Below, piece by piece: positions 1 through 7,198 of a stretch of DNA of 64,000 nucleotides. The position numbers and the translations under genes are program-made. Position 1 is the first letter of the stretch; each line of letters opens with the position of its first letter. This DNA comes from VHCN01 sp964589935 (lineage in GTDB: Bacteria; Verrucomicrobiota; Verrucomicrobiia; Limisphaerales; VHCN01): contig CAZPVD010000015.1 in assembly GCA_964589935.1 (NCBI GenBank), forward strand, positions 1-64,000, given 5' to 3'. The notes under the pieces are model-generated. The model made no database searches, was not told where the DNA came from, and saw nothing but the letters and a program-made list of their open reading frames with translations.

Positions 1-722
1 ACGGTGCCGGCCTCGGTCTTGCCGAACTTCGTGCCGTCGGCCTTCGTGATGAGCGGCAGCGTGAGGCCGAACGCGCGCCGGCCGAGCTTCTTGTGGATGA
101 GGTCCGTGCCCGCCGTGATGTTGCCCCACTGGTCGCTGCCGCCGATTTGCAGCTCGCAGCCGAAGTCGCGCGCCAGCACGTAAAAATCGAACGCCTGCAG
201 CAGCATGTAACTGAACTCGGTGTAGCTGATGCCCGCCTCGCGATCCTCCATGCGCGCGCGCACGGACTCCTTGGCGACCATCATGTTGACGGTGAAATGC
301 TTCCCGATGTCGCGCAGGAAATCGAGATAGCTCACGCCCGCCGTCCAGTCCGCGTTGTCCACGAGGCGCGCGGGATTCGTCTTTGAATCGAAGTCCAGCA
401 ACCGCGCGAGCTGCGGCTTCACCGACGCGATGTTCGCGGTGATTTGTTCCTTCGTGAGCAACTGCCGCTCCGCCGTCTTCCCGCTCGGATCGCCGATGCT
501 GCCCGTCGCGCCGCCCGCGACGGCTATGGGATGATGCCCCGCGAGCTGGAAGCGCCGCAGCGCCAGCAACGGCACGAGCGACCCAACGTGCAGCGAGTCC
601 GCCGTCGGGTCGAAGCCGCAGTAAAGCGCCACCGGCTTTTCGGCGAACCTCTTCTGCAACTCTTCCGCGCCCGTGCAATCGGCAATCAATCCACGCCACT
701 GCAATTCTTCGTAAATGTTCAT
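1..722 (-). CDS. tyrS: Tyrosine-tRNA ligase, N-terminal part (runs off the left edge)
   Basis: Charges tRNA-Tyr with tyrosine in the cytoplasm. The minus strand reads from ATG at 722 to the window edge without a stop, giving about 240 residues that start MNIYEELQWRGL. The class I signatures are visible: the HIGH-type motif as DSLHVGS near residue 40, GGATGSIGDPSGK, QIGGSDQWGN, and the KMSKS-type loop as KFGKT just before the edge. The C-terminal S4-like domain lies outside the window. No odd features in the visible part. Confidence 0.95.
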   Translation of the reverse strand, partial: MNIYEELQWRGLIADCTGAEELQKRFAEKPVALYCGFDPTADSLHVGSLVPLLALRRFQLAGHHPIAVAGGATGSIGDPSGKTAERQLLTKEQITANIASVKPQLARLLDFDSKTNPARLVDNADWTAGVSYLDFLRDIGKHFTVNMMVAKESVRARMEDREAGISYTEFSYMLLQAFDFYVLARDFGCELQIGGSDQWGNITAGTDLIHKKLGRRAFGLTLPLITKADGTKFGKTEAGT

Positions 723-783
723 CGGCGGCGGAAGTTATCGCGGCTGAATGCAGGGCGGACAAGGGGAATTTGGCTGTGTCGCG

Positions 784-3180
784 TCACGGCCAGCGAAAGT
801 TCAGCGTCGCGAACACGCCGTGCGCCGTGTAGTCGTAAGCCGTCCCGCCCGTCGGCTCGCGATACTTGAAGAAACCGTATTGCAGTTGACCGCTCACCGT
901 GCGGTTGAACCGTTTCGACGCGCCCGCAAGCAAACCGTGCTGCTCGTAGTTCACCCCCGCGGGCAGGCCGGCGGCGGCGTTGTTCTGCCCGTAATTCGCG
1001 AGCGACCACGAGTAGTTCGCGTGAAGGTCGGTGGTTTCATTCACCGCCCACGTCGCATTGCCGAGCACGCTCCACACGCCGCCGCGATAAGGCACGACGT
1101 AGTCCGCACCGTTCTGCGCGGTCGAGAGGCGCGTGTCGGCATACGAGAGCGTCGCGTTGAAAAGCCAGCGCCGCCACGGCGTGAGCGTCTGGCCGACGCT
1201 CCACACGTGCGCGTCGTAGTTGCCGGCGAAAATGCTGCCGCCGGGGGAAAGCACCGTCGGCCCGGGAAAAATCAGCGCATCCGTCGCCGTCGTGTAATCC
1301 GTCGCGGTGAGCTTGTAGCCCAGCGTCGTGCGCCACCACGACGAGGCGCGCCACGTCAGCCGCGCTTCAACCTCATCGGTTTCCGCGTCACGGAAGCGCA
1401 GGAACCCCGGATACGGATGGCCAGTGGTGTCGTGCTGAAGATTTTCGTAATCCGTGCGGTTGTCGCGCCTCTTGTAGTTTGCCGCAAAGGTGATGCGCTC
1501 AAACGGCGCGGTGTGAAAGCCGGCGCGCCATTCCTTCACGTCGCCCGTCGCATCCGTGTTTCGGGTGAACGGCTCGGCACCGCCGATTTGCTGTTCAAAA
1601 ATGCCGCGATTCTCCTGCTGAAAACGGCCTTCCACGAACACGACCGTGCGCGGCAGGCCAGTCCATCGCAGCGCAAAATTCTCCGCCACCGCGCGCGTGT
1701 CGCTGTTGCCGGTGAGCGTGGCCGGGTCGGGGATGAGGAACACATTCGGCAGGCCGACTTGATAGTTCACGTTGCCGAATGTCCGCTGGCGCGTGAGTTC
1801 GCCCTGCACCGCGGCGGAGAAGGTCAGTTCACTCCACGGACCGAGCAGCGCGCTCACGCTCATCAGGTGCGACTCGCGTTCGAGCAGAATCTGGTTGCTG
1901 AACCACTGCTCGCCAAACGCCGTCGCGCCCGCGGTGTCCACCGTGCTCTGCTGGAACGAGGCGTCCGCCGAGACGCGCGCGTAGTAGTAGCCGGCCGTGC
2001 CGTGGAGCCAGTCATTTAACTCGTGCGTGACATGCAACGAGTCCATGGCCTGCAAATCGCCGTGCGTCTCGCGAACGATCGTGAAGGCCGTCGGCGTCGG
2101 CGCTGCCGCGGTAAAGTCGCTCCCCATCACCGTGCGCGTCGCGAGGTCTGTGACTTCCGCGCGGAAGTTGTTCTCGACCCGTGTCGCGCCCTGTTCGTGC
2201 TCCACGTCGAAACGCACGACGTGAACGCGCTCGCTGATTTCCTTGAACGCCGGGTAAATCGCGCGATCCACGCCGCCCTGTGTCGAGTCGCCCCAGAAGA
2301 GCATGGACTTCGCGCCGTCGCGATAATGGTATTCGTAACCGAGAACCATGCGCGGCAGATCGGGCCGCGTGAGGCCGAGTTCGATCCACGCCTTGCCCGT
2401 GTCGAGATGCAGGTCGCGACCGAGCGCGAAGCTTGGCGCGGCGAACGGCGCGTAGTAGCCGCCCGTGTCGTCGTAATACGTTCGGAACTGCTCAAATCCG
2501 GCACGGACGAAGCCCGCGTCGTTGCGCTCCCATGCAAACTTGGCACGGTAATCCCGGTCAACAGGCGCGACGCGCCCGGACACGGTAAGGCGGGTGTCCG
2601 TATCCAGTTGCTGCGACAGGTCAAACCACTCCACACCGTCCGCCGCGCCTTCGCGCATTCCCAAGTGCTCGCGGAACGACGGCTTGCTCCCGCTCACGCT
2701 GACGCCGCGCACAAACATCGCGATGCCATACGAATAATTCGTCGTGTTCGTCGCCGCCGGCCACGGAGCACCGACGTCAATCCACGCCCGCAGCTTGCCG
2801 ATCTGTTCCGGCGTGAGCGGTTCACCTTTGCCGCGCGGCGGCATCTCCATGTCCGCAACGAGGCCGGCGACGAAATGGATGAGCGGACTCTTCGCGCTCT
2901 CGCCGGGAAGGATGTCCACGCCGTGCTCGCCGCCCTTGAGCGCGGACTCGCGGTTGTCGAGGCGGAAACGGCTCTTCGGTTTTTCCGGCCCGTGACAACG
3001 CAGGCAGGACTTTTCGAAAATCGCTTGAATGTCGCGGCTGAATTCAACCGGCGCAGTGGACGGTGCCGGAAGTTTCGACACGTCCGGCTCCGCGGCGATC
3101 AACGACAACGCAGCGGAATACATCACGCACGGCGCGAGCCACGCGATGTTGAGTTTTGAAATTTGGACTTTGAACTTCAC
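784..3180 (-). CDS. Outer-membrane barrel protein (MtrB/PioB-like) with N-terminal single-heme cytochrome domain
   Basis: Predicted outer-membrane porin of a porin-cytochrome electron conduit. The 798 residues begin with a signal peptide (about 1-30). A planctomycete-type cytochrome c domain follows, with heme motif CLRCH at 59-63 and a likely axial Met in MEMPP near 113. From about residue 150 to the end the sequence has alternating aromatic and polar residues, many tyrosines, and ends in FATLNFRWP, as outer-membrane beta barrels do. The GTG start at 3180 directly follows the TGA of the upstream multiheme cytochrome, so the two are probably co-translated. The barrel assignment to MtrB/PioB rests on size, composition and the neighbouring DmsE-type cytochrome. 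The heme domain fused to the barrel is unusual. A generic TonB-independent porin is the alternative. Confidence 0.65.
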   Translation of the reverse strand: MKFKVQISKLNIAWLAPCVMYSAALSLIAAEPDVSKLPAPSTAPVEFSRDIQAIFEKSCLRCHGPEKPKSRFRLDNRESALKGGEHGVDILPGESAKSPLIHFVAGLVADMEMPPRGKGEPLTPEQIGKLRAWIDVGAPWPAATNTTNYSYGIAMFVRGVSVSGSKPSFREHLGMREGAADGVEWFDLSQQLDTDTRLTVSGRVAPVDRDYRAKFAWERNDAGFVRAGFEQFRTYYDDTGGYYAPFAAPSFALGRDLHLDTGKAWIELGLTRPDLPRMVLGYEYHYRDGAKSMLFWGDSTQGGVDRAIYPAFKEISERVHVVRFDVEHEQGATRVENNFRAEVTDLATRTVMGSDFTAAAPTPTAFTIVRETHGDLQAMDSLHVTHELNDWLHGTAGYYYARVSADASFQQSTVDTAGATAFGEQWFSNQILLERESHLMSVSALLGPWSELTFSAAVQGELTRQRTFGNVNYQVGLPNVFLIPDPATLTGNSDTRAVAENFALRWTGLPRTVVFVEGRFQQENRGIFEQQIGGAEPFTRNTDATGDVKEWRAGFHTAPFERITFAANYKRRDNRTDYENLQHDTTGHPYPGFLRFRDAETDEVEARLTWRASSWWRTTLGYKLTATDYTTATDALIFPGPTVLSPGGSIFAGNYDAHVWSVGQTLTPWRRWLFNATLSYADTRLSTAQNGADYVVPYRGGVWSVLGNATWAVNETTDLHANYSWSLANYGQNNAAAGLPAGVNYEQHGLLAGASKRFNRTVSGQLQYGFFKYREPTGGTAYDYTAHGVFATLNFRWP

Positions 3181-4014
3181 TCAGTAGCGGAGTCTCACGT
3201 CCACGTTTGATCCATGCACGGCGGTGTGGCAGCCCGCGGCCCAGCAGGAGCCGCGTCGCAGGAACGCCGAGTGATCGGTGCTGCCGATGTAGATGCTGCC
3301 CGCCGGCACGGCCGCGCCTTGCACCTGCGCGTGACAGCGGAGGCAGAGGTTTGCGTCGCGCTGAGTCAGAAGCTTGGCGTTGAAGGAACCGTGCGGGTTG
3401 TGGCAGGTCGCGCAGCCCTCGCGCAACGCCTGATGCTCGAAGACGTGCAGGCGCGTCTGCTCACGATGACACTCGGCGCATGATTCGTTCAGCCGCGTCA
3501 GCGCAAGGCCGCCACCCGCCGGCTTGCGAATGTCGCCGCCGTGCGGATCGTGGCACTGCACGCAATTTATGCGGCCTTCAGGCAGCGGATGATGATGCGG
3601 CAGATTAAACTCCGCGTGCGTTTGCAAATGGCAGTTGAAACAAACCGCGGCGTCCTGGCGCGGATTCACGATGAACTGCCGTCCGCCGCCGGCCTCGATG
3701 TGTTTGCTGCCCGCGCCGTGGCACGATTCGCAGCCCGTCTCGCCCGCGAAGCGCATTTCATCTGAATGAAAGCGTCCGTGCGCGCTGGCGGCAAACGTGC
3801 GCGTGTAGTTCGTGTGGCACTCGAAGCACGCCTTGTTGCCGGTGAAATGCGCGCCCTCGATCTGCGGCGGCGCGGAAACCGTGCGGTCAATGCTGGCGCA
3901 GGAACTGAGCAGCAACGCAAATGCAACCGCCGCACCGGCAATCACTCCGAAAATGAAAACTTGCCGCTTCACACCTCCGTGGATCGTGCCGGGAAGTTTT
4001 GCCGGGAAGAACAC
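3181..4014 (-). CDS. Octaheme c-type cytochrome, DmsE/MtrA-like lipoprotein
   Basis: Predicted periplasmic or outer-membrane-anchored electron carrier. The 277 residues have a hydrophobic N-terminus with a lipobox ending LSSC (Cys39). There are seven CXXCH heme sites, at about residues 63, 95, 125, 151, 179, 201 and 224, plus an eighth CX4CH site (CWAAGCH, 257-263). The blocks CESCHGAGSKH and the C-terminal HTAVHGSN resemble the DmsE/MtrA decaheme family, which normally has ten hemes in about 300 residues, so this is a shortened relative. The gene abuts the barrel gene downstream, and the thioredoxin-like gene ends 52 bp upstream. The inferred role is passing electrons into or through the barrel. 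Confidence 0.85.
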   Translation of the reverse strand: MFFPAKLPGTIHGGVKRQVFIFGVIAGAAVAFALLLSSCASIDRTVSAPPQIEGAHFTGNKACFECHTNYTRTFAASAHGRFHSDEMRFAGETGCESCHGAGSKHIEAGGGRQFIVNPRQDAAVCFNCHLQTHAEFNLPHHHPLPEGRINCVQCHDPHGGDIRKPAGGGLALTRLNESCAECHREQTRLHVFEHQALREGCATCHNPHGSFNAKLLTQRDANLCLRCHAQVQGAAVPAGSIYIGSTDHSAFLRRGSCWAAGCHTAVHGSNVDVRLRY

Positions 4015-4066
4015 GCGCGGACTCTGGCGGAAGGAAGCGCGGCTTTCAAGCCGCGGCGTGAAGTGT

Positions 4067-4639
4067 TCACTTCGCTGGCGCGGGTTCGCGCAGCAGTTCC
4101 TCGATCTTCGCCTTCATCGCCGCGTAGGCTTCGTCGCCCTTCACATACTGGCCGCCCGGATGGATGTGCCGGATGACGCCGCGCCGGTCGAGCAGGAACG
4201 TGACGCTCGTCCAGCCGTGCTCGTTGCCGTCGAGCCACCAGCGCTGGAGTGTGCGCCACTCGGGGTCAATCGCCACGGGGAACTTGAAGCCAAAGTCCGC
4301 AGCCTGTTGCGCGACCTTTTTCGGATCAAGCTTCGTTGGCGCCTTGTGGTGATACACGCCAACGACGGCAAGCCCTTTCGCGCCGAAGCTCTCGTGGAAT
4401 TCATCCAGCGCCGGCGCGGTCGCGCGGCAATACGGGCACTGCGGTGCCGTCCACCAGCGCACGAGCACGACCTTGCCGCGGAGGCCTTCGAGCCTGAGCG
4501 GCTCGGAGTTAAGCCAGTTCGTGAGCTGCCATTCCGGTGGGCGCGTGCCGAGAAGTTTGTCAGCGGGATCAGCCGCGAGCACGTTCAACGCAAGCGCAAG
4601 CGATCCGAACAAGACCCGGACATCGAAGCCTTTCTTCAC
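4067..4639 (-). CDS. TlpA/ResA-like thioredoxin-fold protein, exported
   Basis: Thiol-disulfide oxidoreductase-like protein of 190 residues with an N-terminal signal peptide (cleavage likely after VLAA, about residue 23). A redoxin fold follows, with the active-site motif CPYC at 68-71 in the context RWWTAPQCPYC. First gene of the minus-strand run leading into the octaheme cytochrome and the barrel. This suggests it keeps apocytochrome cysteines reduced before heme attachment, as ResA/CcmG do; that role is inference from context. AhpC/TSA-type peroxiredoxin activity is less likely because of the two-cysteine CXXC site. Confidence 0.8.
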   Translation of the reverse strand: MKKGFDVRVLFGSLALALNVLAADPADKLLGTRPPEWQLTNWLNSEPLRLEGLRGKVVLVRWWTAPQCPYCRATAPALDEFHESFGAKGLAVVGVYHHKAPTKLDPKKVAQQAADFGFKFPVAIDPEWRTLQRWWLDGNEHGWTSVTFLLDRRGVIRHIHPGGQYVKGDEAYAAMKAKIEELLREPAPAK

Positions 4640-4844
4640 ACAGGCATCTTTTGTCCAAGCTGGGAAAAAATCAACTCAGGCCGCGGCTTTGTAACAAATA
4701 AGTCACGCACATTTTGCCGAAGAAGTTGCATTTCTCCGTGTCCATTCGCGTTTTTCATCAAGTGTTTGCCGTAGGGGATTGCTGGAATTGAATTTGCTCT
4801 GGCACTGGTGTAGTCAAAACAGAAGAACGGCGCGGGACGCAGCA

Positions 4845-5555
4845 ATGTTCGTAATACGGGCCAATTGCCGGATACAGTTCACCGCCGAAGACGTGGATTT
4901 CATCACAGCCACGCTCGGCAGGAAGGTGGGCGACCCCGCGTGTCTCGTGAAGCTGCTTGCCGGCGAGGAGACGCGCGACCAAATCCTGGACGACGAAAGG
5001 CTGCTTCACGCCCTGCTCGAACACCACGGCTGCCTGCGCGTCTCGACGCACTTTTATTTCTACGTGCTCGTGAGGCAGGTCTTCCTGCGCTCGGGCATTG
5101 ATGACCGCGCCGTGACGGACTACGTGGCGGAACTGCTCGCGGAATTTTCGCGCATCGAGCGCACGCGCTGCCGTCTGCCGGGCCAGAAGGAAACGCTCGA
5201 TTATTTCTTCGAGATGCTCGCCGCGCTCCAGCAGGCAGACGACCGCACGGCCTTCATGCTGCGCGTCCACATCGGCAACAGTTCGCTCTTCCTCTCCGGC
5301 GTTTTTCCCGACCGCATCCGCGTGCGGGCGCAGACGCGCGGTTTCCCCGATTTGAGCTACTACGAAGGCATGGGCCGCGCAAGTTTCCGCGCCGCAAGCG
5401 ACCATCGCCTCGCGAAACAATATCAACTGGAGGAAATCCTCGGCACGCTCGCGGAACGCTTCCAAACCACCCGGCGCGCGCTGAACGATCTGAGCGAACG
5501 GCTCCTGAGCTTCGGCGAACCCGAACCGCCCGCAAGCCTGTTGCTCGCTCAATAA
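4845..5555 (+). CDS. Conserved-looking protein of unknown function
   Basis: I do not recognise this 236-residue protein. I chose ATG at 4845 (MFVIRANCRIQF) because the 22 residues before it look like translated intergenic sequence. The protein appears soluble and mainly helical. It has an acidic N-terminal part (residues about 20-80), a central helix-rich part with LHALLEHHG and FYFYVLVRQVFL, and a C-terminal tail with repeated Arg/Leu residues. There is no signal peptide, membrane segment or metal motif. It is divergent from the thioredoxin gene and convergent with the HAD gene. Codon usage matches its neighbours, so it is probably a real gene. Confidence 0.6.
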   Translation: MFVIRANCRIQFTAEDVDFITATLGRKVGDPACLVKLLAGEETRDQILDDERLLHALLEHHGCLRVSTHFYFYVLVRQVFLRSGIDDRAVTDYVAELLAEFSRIERTRCRLPGQKETLDYFFEMLAALQQADDRTAFMLRVHIGNSSLFLSGVFPDRIRVRAQTRGFPDLSYYEGMGRASFRAASDHRLAKQYQLEEILGTLAERFQTTRRALNDLSERLLSFGEPEPPASLLLAQ

Positions 5556-5561
5556 ACCTCT

Positions 5562-6170
5562 TCAAAGCAGACCCGCCTCACGCGTCGCTGCGATGGATTT
5601 TTCCGGCGTCTCGTGCAGCACCGCACGCCATCCGCGGGCCAGCGCAGTTTCGATATTTTCCGGCCGGTCGTCGAAGTAGAGCAGTTCCGCGCCGCGCCGC
5701 CGCGCCATGCGCTCGACGATTTCGTAGAGCTTCGTGTCGGGTTTCATCGCGCCGTGTTCATAGGACAGCACGAGGCCGTCAAACTGGCTGAAAAACGTGA
5801 ACCGCTCACGGATGTGACGCACGGCGAGTGCGTTCGTGTTCGAGAAGGCGAACGTCGGCACGCCGCGCGCCCGCAGCGCCGCGTGCAGTTCGATCATCGG
5901 CGTGATGGGCGCGAAGATGTCGCCGAACAACGCGCAAAACTCGTCGAAGTTGCCGCGAAATCCGCTGGCTGATTTCAACTCGGCGAAAAAATCCTCCGTG
6001 CTGAGAAGACCCGACTCGTAACGGTGCAGCAGTTGCGACTGGTCAACAAGCCGGCGAAACTCGGCCGCACCCACGTCGCACAACGGCTCCAGCGCGTGAG
6101 CCGTGATGCCGTAATCGAAATCGAGCAGCACCTTGCCGAGGTCGAAGATGACGGCTTGAGGAACGGCCAT
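5562..6170 (-). CDS. HAD-superfamily hydrolase, YihX-like subfamily IA
   Basis: Phosphatase-like enzyme of 202 residues; substrate unknown. Motif I is FDLGKVLLDFD at residues 9-19. The position normally held by the second Asp is Gly, as in the YihX-type DLGNV variant. Motif II is FAFSNTN, the motif III Lys is in MKPDTKLYE, and motif IV is YFDDRPEN. Its ATG lies 3 bp after the recR stop, so it is probably the last gene of the dnaX-ybaB-recR transcript. No membrane segment or signal peptide. Confidence 0.85.
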   Translation of the reverse strand: MAVPQAVIFDLGKVLLDFDYGITAHALEPLCDVGAAEFRRLVDQSQLLHRYESGLLSTEDFFAELKSASGFRGNFDEFCALFGDIFAPITPMIELHAALRARGVPTFAFSNTNALAVRHIRERFTFFSQFDGLVLSYEHGAMKPDTKLYEIVERMARRRGAELLYFDDRPENIETALARGWRAVLHETPEKSIAATREAGLL

Positions 6171-6173
6171 GCG

Positions 6174-6776
6174 CTAACTCATTTCCCTGCGGCCTTCGAG
6201 CGCGCGGCTCAACGTGAGTTCGTCGGCGAACTCCAATCCACTGCCCGCCGGCAATCCGTGCGCGATGCGGCTCACCTTCACGCCGCGCGTGCTGAAACGC
6301 TTCGCGAGATAGTGACTCGTGGCGTCGCCCTCGACATCCGAGCCGAGCGCGAGGATGACTTCCTTGATCGGCTCGGCGGCGATGCGCGCTTCGAGTTCGG
6401 CGATGCGCAAGTCTTCCGGCCCGACGCCGTTGATGGGCGAAATTTTTCCGCCAAGCACGTGAAATTTGCCGTGAAACGTGCCTCCTTTTTCAATGACGAG
6501 AATGTCCGTCGGCCGTTCGACGAGGCACACAAGCGACGCATCGCGGCGCGTGTCCTCGCAAATCGCACAGGGTTGTTTCTCGGTCAACGCGCCACAGATT
6601 TTGCACAAAGCGATGCGCTCCCGCGCGGTCACAAGCGCATCGGCGAGCTGGCGCGCAAACGCCGCGTCCGACTGCACGATGTGCAGCGCAAGCCGCTCGG
6701 CGGAACGCGGGCCGATGCCCGGCAGCTTCGCAAGTGCGGCGATGAGCGCGGCGATGGGTTCGGGAAGGGAGGGCAT
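6174..6776 (-). CDS. recR: Recombination protein RecR
   Basis: Works with RecF and RecO to load RecA at single-strand gaps. The 200 residues show the family order: helix-hairpin-helix with KLPGIGPRSAERLALH near residue 20, a Cys4 zinc finger (CKICGALTEKQPCAIC, about 57-72), and a Toprim domain beginning at VERPTDILVIEKG. Length is normal for the family. It lies downstream of dnaX and ybaB on the same strand, a widely conserved arrangement. A short spacer rich in GAC/GAG triplets separates it from ybaB. Confidence 0.97.
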   Translation of the reverse strand: MPSLPEPIAALIAALAKLPGIGPRSAERLALHIVQSDAAFARQLADALVTARERIALCKICGALTEKQPCAICEDTRRDASLVCLVERPTDILVIEKGGTFHGKFHVLGGKISPINGVGPEDLRIAELEARIAAEPIKEVILALGSDVEGDATSHYLAKRFSTRGVKVSRIAHGLPAGSGLEFADELTLSRALEGRREMS

Positions 6777-6848
6777 CGTTCATCCTCGTCGTCGTCCTCG
6801 TCGTCCTCGATTCGATTCACAAGGACAAGGAGGACGAAAACGATTGGG

Positions 6849-7160
6849 CTACATCATCCCCGGCAGACTCATTCCCTGTGTCACCTTGCCCATTTCCTCG
6901 GTGGAAATTTGCTTCGCCTGCGCAAGCGCGTTGTTCGCGGCGGTGAGCACGAGGTCCTGCAGCAACTCGGTGTCCGCGGGGTTCACGGCCTGCGGGTCAA
7001 TCTTGATGCCCGCGAGCGAGCCGTCGCACTTCGCGGTGACTTTCACCACGCCGCCGCCGCTGGTGGCCTCGACCGTGCGCGCAGCCAGTTCGGTCTGAAC
7101 TTTTTCCATCTGCTGCTGCATTCGCGCAGCCTGTTTCATGAGTTTTCCAATGCTGGACAT
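6849..7160 (-). CDS. ybaB: YbaB/EbfC-family nucleoid-associated protein
   Basis: Small DNA-binding protein of 103 residues, typical for the family. It begins MSSIGKLMKQAARMQQQMEKVQ and contains the core TSGGGVVKVTAKCDGSLAGIKIDP. It sits between dnaX and recR on the same strand, the usual place for this gene. The spacer between the dnaX stop and this start is almost entirely one of the AACTTGAAACTCGAAAC-type repeats seen elsewhere in the window. Confidence 0.95.
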   Translation of the reverse strand: MSSIGKLMKQAARMQQQMEKVQTELAARTVEATSGGGVVKVTAKCDGSLAGIKIDPQAVNPADTELLQDLVLTAANNALAQAKQISTEEMGKVTQGMSLPGMM

Positions 7161-7198
7161 ATCAGTTGAGTATCAAGTTTGAGGTTTCGAGTTTCAAG

